Source: Desulfurococcaceae archaeon
Lineage (GTDB): Archaea > Thermoproteota > Thermoprotei_A > Sulfolobales > Ignisphaeraceae
Direction: 5' to 3'
DNA: 64,000 nt
Assembly (NCBI GenBank): GCA_020832925.1
Contig: JAJHRF010000004.1
Coordinates: forward strand, 1-64,000
Shown here: positions 27,427 to 36,734 of the stretch, in pieces
How positions within the stretch are numbered: position 1 is the stretch's first letter
Layout of the letters: every line of letters starts with the position of its first letter
The notes under the pieces: generated by a model
What the model was told of the DNA's origin: nothing
Databases searched by the model: none
The model's input: only the letters and a program-made list of their open reading frames with translations
Made by a program: the position numbers and the translations under genes

Positions 27427-28218
27427 ATGTCTATAACCTTTGAATCACTACAAGATATTCTAGAAGTAGTGAAGCAGTACGTATTACCTATCGTTATAGC
27501 TTTTGTCATAGTTGTAGTGATATACATCATTATTAGCAAAGTTCTTTCAAAGATCAGATCTAGAGGTATTGTGTCGAGAGGGGTAGAGGAAGCTGTAAAA
27601 ATGGCTGTGTTGATAGCATCCGTGATAATCGTGATACCTCTAACACTTTCCTCATGGTTCCAAGTATTTCATGTAGCGATAACATTCATCGCTATACTTC
27701 TGCTTCTCGCCGGGTTCATGTTGTACTACATAAGGTCCTACGCAGAGAACACGCTATCGTATATAATCTTCATCTCCTCGAATGTTGTGAAAGATGGTGA
27801 ATATGTAAGGGTTAGTATTAATAACGAAGTATACGAAGGGAAGATAAGCATATCTGAAGGGGGTTACGCAGTTATAGAGTCAGACGATAAGAAAGTGTAT
27901 ATCCCATACAGCTTGTTGATAAAGTCTGTGATAACTAAAACAATTCGTAACAAAGCTATGTTTAAACTTACTATAAGAGGTCAGAGTCTTGAACTCTCTA
28001 GGATTGTAAACGATGTTATGAATATCCTATCTAGCGAGCTTAAGATGATCAATAGAGAGAGCATCTACATAACACCTATAACGGTGAGCGATGATGAGGT
28101 TGTTCTAAATATCTCTATGGAGATCCCCAACCCTAGGAATATAGATGAATGTTACAAAACTTTAACAGAGTTGTTGATACGGAGATTCCCATATAAATTC
28201 TCTATAGAGTTCCGGTAA
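27427..28218 (+). CDS. MscS-like mechanosensitive channel protein
   Basis: About 263 residues. Three spans at the N terminus (up to about 105) are followed by an MscS beta domain, VKDGEYVRVSINNEVYEGKI, and VYIPYSLLIKSVI, then an alpha/beta C-terminal domain. The pore-helix Gly/Ala pattern of MscS is weak, so conductance is not assured. ATG at 27427 has AGGTG nine bases before it. Position after TrkH-TrkA suggests release of solutes after osmotic shock, opposing the K+ uptake genes. Confidence 0.7.
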   Translation: MSITFESLQDILEVVKQYVLPIVIAFVIVVVIYIIISKVLSKIRSRGIVSRGVEEAVKMAVLIASVIIVIPLTLSSWFQVFHVAITFIAILLLLAGFMLYYIRSYAENTLSYIIFISSNVVKDGEYVRVSINNEVYEGKISISEGGYAVIESDDKKVYIPYSLLIKSVITKTIRNKAMFKLTIRGQSLELSRIVNDVMNILSSELKMINRESIYITPITVSDDEVVLNISMEIPNPRNIDECYKTLTELLIRRFPYKFSIEFR

Positions 28219-28251
28219 ACTGTAGAGAATCTCTGGGATATACCTTATCGT

Positions 28252-29418
28252 CTACTCTTCAAAACCTTTATACCTCGGTTTAGCTGTAACTTTCTTCTCT
28301 ATCTGTTTCCTAATCCTCTTCTCCAGTATACCCATAACCTCTCTAACACATGTAGGTAGATCCCAGCACATAGATTTAGCTGTGAAACCCCCTACATCGG
28401 TTACAAGCCTTGCAGAGACCTCGAAACCTCTTCTAACATCTCTTCCTCTAGATTCCTCAGGTTTCCCTATTTCTTTAATAGCTAACTTAAAGTCTATGAT
28501 ATTTACATACTTCGTGAAACCTGATAGATAGCTATTTACAATCCTCTCTACACTAATCCTCGTCTGCTCATCTACTTCTCCTACAGTGCTTATCTTAACC
28601 CCTAAAGGTTGTAGAACTATAGATGTTTCAAGGTACTTCTTAAGAATATCGATACCGCTTAGAACCCCTGCAATACGGTCATCACCTGTAACAATTGGGA
28701 TACCTGCTACACCTCTATCTATCATAGTTTTCGCAGCTTCAACTATTTTCACACCTAGGGGTACGGTGATAGGGGGTGTAGACATGAAATCTGCAACTGG
28801 TGCTGCTAAGAAAGATTCTTCGCTTTGTATCCATTCATATCCTTTCCTTCTACTAAGTTTTATCCTGAATAACCGTTCAACTATATCGCTTAACGTTATA
28901 ACTCCTACAACCCTATCGTATTTATCGACAACAGGTAATCTAGAGATCCCGTTTCTAAGCATAGCCCACCTAGCTCTTGCAATACTCTCCCATTCCTGTA
29001 TAGTTATAGCTGGGGTACTCATAACATTATCTACAACAACATCAGGGATCAGATTTCTCTCCACAAGTAGTTTCAATAACATCATCCTATTGATATAGCC
29101 AACAACTTTCTGAGAATTATCAACAACAGGTATATCCCTAGCTTTCCACTGAACAATCTTCGTTACAGCTTCATCTATAGAGCTGTTCTCCCTTAAGGAG
29201 TAGGGTGGATCCATAACTGTCGAAACCTTAGTATCTCTACCAACACCTTTCAATAGTATAGCTCTGTAGCTTATAACCCCTACCAGAACTCCGTTATAGT
29301 CTACAACAGGTGCTTCTCTAATCCTTAACTCGCTCATCTTGGGTATAACCTCTCCTATCTTCATATCGGGTTTTAGTAGAATAGGGGGTTCTATAGCTAT
29401 ATCGCTTACAAACGACAT
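28252..29418 (-). CDS. Four-CBS-domain protein with C-terminal HPF-like domain
   Basis: 388 residues. Four CBS motifs fill about 1-270 (e.g. REAPVVDYNGVLVGVI, RDIPVVDNSQKVVGYI, SRLPVVDKYDRVVGVI, AGIPIVTGDDRIAGVL), each fit to bind adenine nucleotides. The last 110 residues (FTKYVNIIDFKLAIKE, RGFEVSARLVTDVGGFTA, WDLPTCVREVMGILEKRIRK) have the strand-helix pattern of ribosome hibernation-promoting factors. That suggests a nucleotide-sensing ribosome factor; this is inference from pattern. Convergent with the MscS-like gene. Confidence 0.8.
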   Translation of the reverse strand: MSFVSDIAIEPPILLKPDMKIGEVIPKMSELRIREAPVVDYNGVLVGVISYRAILLKGVGRDTKVSTVMDPPYSLRENSSIDEAVTKIVQWKARDIPVVDNSQKVVGYINRMMLLKLLVERNLIPDVVVDNVMSTPAITIQEWESIARARWAMLRNGISRLPVVDKYDRVVGVITLSDIVERLFRIKLSRRKGYEWIQSEESFLAAPVADFMSTPPITVPLGVKIVEAAKTMIDRGVAGIPIVTGDDRIAGVLSGIDILKKYLETSIVLQPLGVKISTVGEVDEQTRISVERIVNSYLSGFTKYVNIIDFKLAIKEIGKPEESRGRDVRRGFEVSARLVTDVGGFTAKSMCWDLPTCVREVMGILEKRIRKQIEKKVTAKPRYKGFEE

Positions 29419-29478
29419 ATCTTAACACCTGCTACTGGTTAAACATATACGGTTGAGATATATTAACCGCAATGGACA

Positions 29479-29712
29479 TTATCTACATAGTTTGAGTAGA
29501 AGTTTCCTTCTCTCAAAGGAAGGGTATTTACATAGAGTACCTCTCTTAATCAGCGAGGCTACAACTTTCCTAAGCTCAACGCTGTTTAAGTAAATACCTT
29601 GGGATTCCAGGTATTCTCTCAATTCTTCAAATGTAAGCCCTTTCTCAGCTCCCCTCACTACCTCTACCACCTTGTTCTCTACATAGTTCTCTGAAAAACT
29701 CATCCACCTCAC
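29479..29712 (-). CDS. Small winged-helix protein (77 aa)
   Basis: 77 residues. LTFEELREYLESQGIYLNSV with ELRKVVASLIKRGTLCKY forms a winged helix-turn-helix without additional domains. It starts inside the end of the radical SAM gene (up to 68 bases of overlap; an ATG at 29703 or GTG codons further in would shorten it), implying coupled translation. Target unknown. Confidence 0.6.
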   Translation of the reverse strand: MRWMSFSENYVENKVVEVVRGAEKGLTFEELREYLESQGIYLNSVELRKVVASLIKRGTLCKYPSFERRKLLLKLCR

Positions 29713-30493
29713 CTCTACCGATCTTTCTCCTAGTGATAGGTTCGTATAGTATCCAAGGCTTTAAACCTTTCCTACACAAACGCCGTACAGTTGATGGATA
29801 TAGTATGAATACCTCAGGCTCTAGGTAGCTAAAAACATGGTCACCAATACGTTGGGTAAGTATTTCAACAAGTTTTGAAAAACTGTTCTTCGAACAGAAA
29901 CTTATCGGTATAGCCACTGTGTAAGGGATACCTTCTGCATCGAGATTCTCTAAAGCTTTGATCTGAAGATAGAAAACACTTCTATTGAAACCCGTAATCT
30001 TCTCGAATTCTTCTTCGGAACACCCTTTAATAGATAACCTCACAACTATCGCCGATCTATATGGTTTCAGTCTATGTACATAATCATCGTTTACACCCAG
30101 AACTATACCATTGGTCTCCACTACAAAGATCTCGGATCTTCTTACAGATGCGAAGATCTTCAAAACATTGACAAGGTGATCGAAACAGAGGGTAGGTTCA
30201 CCACCACTCAACCTTACAATTCTGAATCCATCTCTCCTCGCGATACTTAAAAGAATCTCTACAACATCCTTGGGTTTCCGATAATCGCCTAGCTTAAGCT
30301 TAGAGTTTATAGACCAACACCAACAGTATACACATCCTAAATTACATCCAAGTACATCTCCTACAGCTGAACCTCCATAGTTCTTAGATGCTCTAAATCT
30401 ATAGTATCTACGAAGAATTTCACCACTTTCTTCAATACATACACTACTCTCTACAACTTTCGTAAACTTCAGCAAATCTTCTAGCGAAGCCAT
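29645..30493 (-). CDS. Radical SAM protein
   Basis: 282 residues. CNLGCVYCWCW (about 50-60) is the CxxxCxxC cluster motif that cleaves S-adenosylmethionine; IVRLSGGEPTL is the GGE motif; VVETNGIVLG follows. The rest of the TIM barrel is present but there is no extra cluster-binding SPASM domain. It resembles archaeal anaerobic activase-like or 7-carboxy-deazaguanine synthase-like proteins; substrate unknown. Cotranscribed with the overlapping winged-helix gene. Confidence 0.8.
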   Translation of the reverse strand: MASLEDLLKFTKVVESSVCIEESGEILRRYYRFRASKNYGGSAVGDVLGCNLGCVYCWCWSINSKLKLGDYRKPKDVVEILLSIARRDGFRIVRLSGGEPTLCFDHLVNVLKIFASVRRSEIFVVETNGIVLGVNDDYVHRLKPYRSAIVVRLSIKGCSEEEFEKITGFNRSVFYLQIKALENLDAEGIPYTVAIPISFCSKNSFSKLVEILTQRIGDHVFSYLEPEVFILYPSTVRRLCRKGLKPWILYEPITRRKIGRGEVDEFFRELCREQGGRGSEGS

Positions 30494-30585
30494 GGCTCTC
30501 TACTTTCTATCTACCCGAAGTAACCCGAAGGTTCTCAGTATTTATATCTACTTCGAGGAATACATAAAATTCTAGGCTCGTAGAT

Positions 30586-31317
30586 ATGAGTTTCGCTAGA
30601 TATGCAGCTCTTGTTAAGAATTTAAGAGGTGTTGTTCTAGCTAATCTAGATGGGGTTGGGGTATGGGATAGCATTAGGTGGATGGTTAAGAGGTTTAGGT
30701 ATAGAGATCTAGGGTTAACACCGTCAATGGTCAAGAAGTATAGGGATAGATTAGCTCAATACCTGAACGGAAACCCATTCGTAGAGCTGACTCCTCCTAT
30801 AAATGCTGTTGAACATTTAGTAGAAGTTCTATCTAATGTAGTTGAGGTAGATGTAGAAGTTTTGGAGCTCTTGGTCTACGCTTCTACATATATATCCCCC
30901 GCTATAGTTATAGGATTCGATTATCTAGAGGATGTGAAGAAATTAGCTGTAGATACTGTGAACATATGTAGAGATCTCGATCTAGATTCGTGGAGACTCC
31001 ATCTTAGGATAGCTGACTACACAATCCTGGATTTCTATAGAGAGTGTGTAGATGAGGTACTGAGTATCTTAAGATCTTCGAAACCTGAAGAAAGGGTTAA
31101 GATATTGAAGAACGTTATCGATGATAGGAAGAACAGGATATCTAGAGATAAGAAGAGGTATTGGAGGATAGCATGTAGTAACGGTAAACCATTCCTACTC
31201 TACATAGATATGGTCGATATAGTCTATAGGTATAGTGTAGTTCATGTACTTAACGAAGATCATGCTGCATGCCTCGCTATAGTACCTGTTGTCGTTATAC
31301 CTCCAAACCTTAGGTAA
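30586..31317 (+). CDS. Hypothetical protein upstream of herA (243 aa)
   Basis: 243 residues, mostly helical, not recognised; no membrane spans. It has MVKRFRYRDLGLTPSMVKKY near the start and a Cys-rich NICRDLDLDSW segment in the middle. It is the first gene of the run leading into herA-mre11-rad50, 77 bases before herA, at the place where some crenarchaea put other repair genes. It lacks the D-G-S motif expected of a NurA nuclease, so I do not call it NurA. Confidence 0.6.
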   Translation: MSFARYAALVKNLRGVVLANLDGVGVWDSIRWMVKRFRYRDLGLTPSMVKKYRDRLAQYLNGNPFVELTPPINAVEHLVEVLSNVVEVDVEVLELLVYASTYISPAIVIGFDYLEDVKKLAVDTVNICRDLDLDSWRLHLRIADYTILDFYRECVDEVLSILRSSKPEERVKILKNVIDDRKNRISRDKKRYWRIACSNGKPFLLYIDMVDIVYRYSVVHVLNEDHAACLAIVPVVVIPPNLR

Positions 31318-31394
31318 TTGTAAAAGTTTTGCGAAACACACTCTTTTTAACTTGGTTAAGCATACATAGCTTAGTTTAGAAAGGTTGAAGTACT

Positions 31395-33110
31395 GTGGTC
31401 TGTAAATCTAGGTCTAGTGTTATCGGCAAAGTTGGCTCTACTTCGTATCCAACACATGTAGAGATTATCTCGAGACACCCAATACCTATAGGGACATACA
31501 TAGCTATACCATTCAAATCTCTAGATATAGCTACTGGAGGATCTATCGATTGCTGTGCTATAGGGGTTATAAGCTCTACATCTTATAGAAGACTTCTACC
31601 CATATCCCCGACAACCACCTCTAGTGAAAGCATCGGCATAGAGGATGAGATGCTGAGGTACTCACCATCCCAAGCTAGGTTAATAGCGTTGATATGCTCA
31701 GAAAACGGTAAAACCGAGGTTAGAGTTCCAAATGTACCACCACCACCAGATTCAGAAGTATTTCTAGCACCAGCAGAGATACTATCTCAACTGTTTAGCT
31801 GTAGAAGAGAAAGCTCTATAAAAATTGGATATCTTTTAACTAGACCTGAGGTAGAGATATACGTAGATATCAACGCTCTAACTAAACACCTCTTCATCAC
31901 AGGGACAACAGGTTCTGGTAAAAGCAATACTGTAGCTGTTCTAGCTGATAGAATAGCTTCTTACGGTGGAACAGTCGTGATATACGATGTGCATGGCGAG
32001 TACTGGAATCTCGATGTGAGTAACAGGGATAAGGTTAAGCTTATACCTATAGAGTACAAGATAAATCCTCTAGAAATACCGCCGAAAGTATTAGCTAGAA
32101 TGATAGTACCTGAAGGAGGTGCAACAATACAGAGGATGTTAGTGACAAGAGCTTTAGAAATCACCCAGAAGATATTTAGAGAAATTAAGAGTAGGTATGG
32201 ACTTAATGAGAAAGCGTTGGAGTATCTTCCCCAGATAGCTAAAGAGGTTTTAGCTAAGAAAAGAGAACAAGTATCCTTAAATCCGCAAATTCTTGACTAC
32301 TCTAGGAATGAGGAAGAAGAAGTGCTTAGCTTAGATGATGTTCTTGTAAATGCATTTAAAGAGTATGTCAAGAATTTTATAACAGGATCTAAGCTAGGGT
32401 CTAGCTTTGATAAAGAACCTATCCAAAAAGCGTGTGCAAAAGTTGACGAGTTTTTCGAGAATGCAGCAATAAGTTTTAAAACACCTAACATTGCATCGCT
32501 CATAGCCTCTTCAACACTCATTGTTCTCAACGTATCTATCTTAAGCGATGAGCAGAAAGACTATGTATTGAAAGTTGTTCTCGACGAACTTCTCTGGAGT
32601 GTTAAGCATAGCTACTTCGTGGGGAGGCCTCAGCCTGTTGTAGTTTTTATAGAGGAAGCACATCTATTTCTATCGAATACAGCTTCAACAATCTCCAGGT
32701 ACTCTATAGAGAGAGTGGCTAGAGAAGGTAGGAAGTTCGGGTTAGCGTTAGGGATAGTATCTCAAAGACCTAGGAACATAGATATGAATACCCTTAGCCA
32801 GATACAGAATTTCGTCTTTATGAAACTTGTTCAAGAAGCTGATCAGCAATCTATTATGAATGCATCGGATATGTTGACAGAGGACCTAGCTAGGTCGTTG
32901 GCTACGATGGGTCTGGGCGAAGCTCTTATCCTTGGTGAATGGGTTGGTAGATTCCCTATATTCGTTAAAATAGATAAACATGAGGGTAAGAAGATAGGGG
33001 CTACACTCGATATAGCTTCTATATGGAGATCCTATAGATTATCAACACCTACAGAGAAGTACTCTGGGGTAGTTGAAGCATCTAGAGATTTCGAGGAGTT
33101 GTTCAGCTAA
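31395..33110 (+). CDS. herA: HerA hexameric DNA translocase
   Basis: 571 residues, GTG start. A HAS-barrel region opens the protein (TSYPTHVEIISRHPIPIGTY). Walker A is GTTGSGKSN (about 170-178), preceded by KHLFI; Walker B is VVVFIEEAHLFLS, and the arginine-finger region VAREGRKFGLALGIVSQRPR follows. HerA forms a hexameric ring that works with NurA, Mre11 and Rad50 to resect DNA ends into 3' tails. The mre11 gene follows after 39 bases and rad50 after that. Confidence 0.92.
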   Translation: MVCKSRSSVIGKVGSTSYPTHVEIISRHPIPIGTYIAIPFKSLDIATGGSIDCCAIGVISSTSYRRLLPISPTTTSSESIGIEDEMLRYSPSQARLIALICSENGKTEVRVPNVPPPPDSEVFLAPAEILSQLFSCRRESSIKIGYLLTRPEVEIYVDINALTKHLFITGTTGSGKSNTVAVLADRIASYGGTVVIYDVHGEYWNLDVSNRDKVKLIPIEYKINPLEIPPKVLARMIVPEGGATIQRMLVTRALEITQKIFREIKSRYGLNEKALEYLPQIAKEVLAKKREQVSLNPQILDYSRNEEEEVLSLDDVLVNAFKEYVKNFITGSKLGSSFDKEPIQKACAKVDEFFENAAISFKTPNIASLIASSTLIVLNVSILSDEQKDYVLKVVLDELLWSVKHSYFVGRPQPVVVFIEEAHLFLSNTASTISRYSIERVAREGRKFGLALGIVSQRPRNIDMNTLSQIQNFVFMKLVQEADQQSIMNASDMLTEDLARSLATMGLGEALILGEWVGRFPIFVKIDKHEGKKIGATLDIASIWRSYRLSTPTEKYSGVVEASRDFEELFS

Positions 33111-33149
33111 TTAAAATATCTATCTCAAGCTATGATTATAGGTTAGAGT

Positions 33150-34406
33150 ATGCTTGCACTACATGTTAGCGATACACATCTCGGAGCAACTCCATCGGGT
33201 CTGCTTTTCAGAGCTCGGGATATTTACGAAGTTTTTCTCGAGACTATAGATATAGCTTTGAAAGAACGCGTCGATATCTATATCCATTCAGGAGATTTCT
33301 TCAACACACCTAACCCACCTCCAGAATCCTACGTCGTAGCGTATAGAGGGTTGAAGAAGTTAAAAGATAGAAACATAAGGGTTGTAGCTATAGCTGGTCA
33401 ACACGATCTACCGAAGAGATACGCTTTATCACCTTTAACAATTCTTAAAGATGTTGGGGTACTAGACTACGTAGCTATAGATAGTATAGCTGTGCATAGT
33501 GTCGAGGTCGGGGGTAGGAAAATTCAATTCGTTTGCGTACCTTTTAACCAAAGACAGAAAATACCTACACTAAGTATTCAAAAAGAATTCAAATCTATTC
33601 TCGTTGCACATCTACTACTCAAAGAACTCGGCATCCCTAGTAGTGAAGCCGATATATCTCTAGACCTAATCCCGGCAGGTTTTATGTATGTAGCTCTAGG
33701 GGATTACCATATAAAGACTGTTCTAAGAGGTAGAGACGGTGTTCCTGTTGTATATCCAGGTGCAACAGAGGTTCACAAAGTTAATGAGTATGGCAAAAAA
33801 TTCGTTGCTTTGGTAGATTTAAGTACTGATGAAGTTAAGGTAAACTTCATAGAGTTGGCGAGTGTTAGACCTTGGGTAATCCTTAGATGTGGCGATGTTA
33901 AACAATGTCTAAACGATGTAATTGAAAACTCTAAGTCTATTACTTCGAGTGGTAGGAAGAAACCTATAGCTTACGTAGTTGTAGATAAGCTTAGAGCAGA
34001 AGCTATCGCTAGGTATTTAGAGGAACTAGTTTTGAAGAACTTGATAGAGCATTACTATATTGTACATAGAGAAGAAGAGGAGAGAGATAGCAGAACTGTG
34101 AATATTGAAACATATGCTGAGAAATTAGAGCATATAGATGTTGAGAAGATATTAAGCGATTTGATAGGAGATCGAAAACTAGCTCTATACATACTAAACA
34201 TCATCGAGAACCCCTCTAAACAGATAGCAGAAGAACTTATAGAGTACATAAGGTCTAATATAGATAACCTGAGAGATGTCGAACAAAGAATTCGGTCAGT
34301 GCTAAGCTTAACTTCATCTAAAACATCTAACGAATCTTCTCTCCTCAAGAAGACAGAACAGCAGAATATTAGGAAATCTCAAGCATCTAGAGAAAAGCTT
34401 TTCTAA
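33150..34406 (+). CDS. mre11: Mre11 DNA double-strand break repair nuclease
   Basis: 418 residues. Calcineurin-like phosphoesterase motifs are in order: VSDTHLG (1), HSGDFF (2), AIAGQHD (3), LVAHLL (4), ALGDYH (5). In the Pyrococcus enzyme motif 3 is GNHD and motif 5 GHxH; here Asn is Gln and one His is Asp. Both could still bind metal. The C terminus has charged helices for Rad50 contact. Mre11 trims DNA ends by endo- and 3'-5' exonuclease activity. Twelve bases separate it from rad50. Confidence 0.9.
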   Translation: MLALHVSDTHLGATPSGLLFRARDIYEVFLETIDIALKERVDIYIHSGDFFNTPNPPPESYVVAYRGLKKLKDRNIRVVAIAGQHDLPKRYALSPLTILKDVGVLDYVAIDSIAVHSVEVGGRKIQFVCVPFNQRQKIPTLSIQKEFKSILVAHLLLKELGIPSSEADISLDLIPAGFMYVALGDYHIKTVLRGRDGVPVVYPGATEVHKVNEYGKKFVALVDLSTDEVKVNFIELASVRPWVILRCGDVKQCLNDVIENSKSITSSGRKKPIAYVVVDKLRAEAIARYLEELVLKNLIEHYYIVHREEEERDSRTVNIETYAEKLEHIDVEKILSDLIGDRKLALYILNIIENPSKQIAEELIEYIRSNIDNLRDVEQRIRSVLSLTSSKTSNESSLLKKTEQQNIRKSQASREKLF

Positions 34407-34417
34407 GGTGTTAGAGA

Positions 34418-36730
34418 TTGAGTGGTCCGATAGTTATTAGATCTGTTAAACTTACAAATATTCTCTCACATACACAAACCTATATAGAGTTTCCTCTAGG
34501 TTTAACAGCTTTAGTAGGACCTAATGGAGCTGGTAAAAGTTCTATCGTAGATTCCATAGTCTACGCCCTATTCACCCATCCCCAGAATATAAAGTCTTTG
34601 AGAGGAGGGAGTAAGAAAAGCTTCCTGAGGTTAGGAACATCTACAGGTAGTATCGAGGTAGAGCTCAGCATCGGAGGAAGGAAATACGTGGTATACAGAG
34701 TTATCAGTGCTACTAAAAGCGATGAAGTTTTCCTCTACGAAGTTCTCGAAGATGGGAAGAGGAAGCTTATTGCATCAAGTATCCAACAAGTTCTAGACAG
34801 TATAAAGAAGTTGATGTCTATACCTTCAGCTGATTCAGTTAAATACACCATAATATCTAGGCAGAACGAGATAGCTGAACTACTTAACGCAACACCAGCT
34901 GTAAGAAAAGAGTTGATACTTAAGTTGCTCGGTTTAGAAGGGTTAGAGCAATCGAAAGAATTACTAGGACAGTATCTTAGAGATATAGAGGGTAAGAAGA
35001 TTAGATTCAATGAGTATAGGGGGAGGTTGGAGGAGATCAGGAAGAAGATAAACGATGTAACTACGGTTATCGAGAAAGATAAAGAAGAGTTGAAGAGGTT
35101 AGAGGAAGAGATCCGGATACTTATGGAGAAAGTCGGTCTCTACGAGAAATTGTTAGAACTTCTTAGAGAATACGAAACGCTTTCGAAAGCTATTGAAATA
35201 GTTAACGAGTTGAAGAATATAGAGCAAGCTTTACCTATATGTAAAGAGATACTTGGTATCAGTATTGATGAGTATGTAACAGTTATGGCTATGATTAAAG
35301 AACGTAAGAAAGATCTAGAAGAAGCAGGTAGGAAGTTGAATGAGCTTGAATCTAGGTACAGATCTTGGATACAAAGTGTTGTGAAAGAGGTAGGTATAGA
35401 TGTTGCGGAGAAAGATCTTCAAGATATATCTAAAGTTCTTGAAGTTCTAGAGAACTTCGGGAGAGAGGTAGAGCAGAAGATAAGTTTGAAACAAGCAGAG
35501 ATATCGATGCTTAGAAGCTCTACAAGTATAGTCGAAATTAGCACGAAATGTCCGTTGTGTGGAAGAGAGCTTGATGAAGATGCTAAGAACAGGGTACTCT
35601 TAGATATTAAGCGTAGAAGCGATGAGATTGCTAGAGATTTGAAGAATCTCGAGAATATTTACACCGTTGTCAGAAAGGCTATCGATGAGGCGAAGAGGTT
35701 TGAGAGAAGCAGGTTAGAGATTTTAACAAGAATCGATAGCGATAAAAAATATCTTGAGAACTACCTTCGTAAATTTAGAGAACTTAAAGATAAGGTTGAT
35801 AAAATTGTTGAGAAAGCCGAGGATCTCCCCATATTCTCTCCATGCAAAGGGTTTAGATCTGGTTTAGAGTTCTTGAAATGTCTTAACAAACTCTCTATCG
35901 AGTACACAAAGCTCTACGAAGAGAAGAAATCTGTTCTCAAGAAGATCCTAGGGAAAGAAGTAGGTATTGAAGAGGTTATCTCTAGGTTTAACAAGGTTAA
36001 GGAGGAGATGAAGTCTATGGGATTCGATGTTGAGAACATTGATGTAAAGAGTATTGAGGATGAGTATAGAAAGTTCAAGCTTAGAGTTGATGAGGTTAGA
36101 GAGAAGCTGGGTAAGGTTCGGGGTAGACTTGAGAGTAATGCTAAACTTTTGGATGAGCTTATTAAGGAGGAGAAAGAGGTTGAAACAATGCTTACGAATA
36201 TCTCTAGAGATATCCAGGTATACCCGATACTCAACACTATCGTGAATACCCTACTTGGAAAGGATGGTGTTCTAGCTAAAGTTCTTACACTAGAAGCTAG
36301 GAGGTTGATGGAGAAGTACACAAACAATATTTTGAAGGAGCTTGGCATGGATTTCAAGGTTAAGATTAGCGAAGATTTCGATATAGATGTTTATTCGAGT
36401 CTCGGAATACTCGATATAAAGAGTTTGAGTGGTGGAGAAACAGTTGCACTAGCTATAGCTCTTAGGATAGCGCTAGCGTACACTATTTTTGGTCGTTTAC
36501 CGGGTTTCTTCATACTAGACGAACCAACACAGTTTCTCGATGTGGAGAGGAGGAGAGCTGTTTTCGAGATTATCAAGAGGTTATCTGAGAAAGTTCCGCA
36601 GGTTATTGTTGTGACCCATGATCAGGAGGTAGAGGAGCTTTCTGATAAAGTTTATTTTGTTAGTAAGGAAGGTGGTAGATCTGTTGTTAGAGAAAAAGAG
36701 AAATTTGTTGAAGTTATAGCTAGAGAGTAG
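34418..36730 (+). CDS. rad50: Rad50 ATPase
   Basis: 770 residues, TTG start after a short GGTG. Walker A GPNGAGKSS lies near 33; a long coiled coil follows, with the zinc hook CPLCGREL at about 378-385; the second coil returns to the ABC signature SLSGGE near 668 and the Walker B/D-loop FFILDEPTQFLD. Two Rad50 join through the hook and clamp DNA with Mre11 in an ATP-controlled way. Last gene of the operon; NurA is not next to it. Confidence 0.95.
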   Translation: MSGPIVIRSVKLTNILSHTQTYIEFPLGLTALVGPNGAGKSSIVDSIVYALFTHPQNIKSLRGGSKKSFLRLGTSTGSIEVELSIGGRKYVVYRVISATKSDEVFLYEVLEDGKRKLIASSIQQVLDSIKKLMSIPSADSVKYTIISRQNEIAELLNATPAVRKELILKLLGLEGLEQSKELLGQYLRDIEGKKIRFNEYRGRLEEIRKKINDVTTVIEKDKEELKRLEEEIRILMEKVGLYEKLLELLREYETLSKAIEIVNELKNIEQALPICKEILGISIDEYVTVMAMIKERKKDLEEAGRKLNELESRYRSWIQSVVKEVGIDVAEKDLQDISKVLEVLENFGREVEQKISLKQAEISMLRSSTSIVEISTKCPLCGRELDEDAKNRVLLDIKRRSDEIARDLKNLENIYTVVRKAIDEAKRFERSRLEILTRIDSDKKYLENYLRKFRELKDKVDKIVEKAEDLPIFSPCKGFRSGLEFLKCLNKLSIEYTKLYEEKKSVLKKILGKEVGIEEVISRFNKVKEEMKSMGFDVENIDVKSIEDEYRKFKLRVDEVREKLGKVRGRLESNAKLLDELIKEEKEVETMLTNISRDIQVYPILNTIVNTLLGKDGVLAKVLTLEARRLMEKYTNNILKELGMDFKVKISEDFDIDVYSSLGILDIKSLSGGETVALAIALRIALAYTIFGRLPGFFILDEPTQFLDVERRRAVFEIIKRLSEKVPQVIVVTHDQEVEELSDKVYFVSKEGGRSVVREKEKFVEVIARE

Positions 36731-36734
36731 CTAC

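Noticed and set aside
30586-31317. NurA nuclease before herA
   Set aside because: Position would suit, but no NurA motif (D-G-S near the start) is visible and the length is short.
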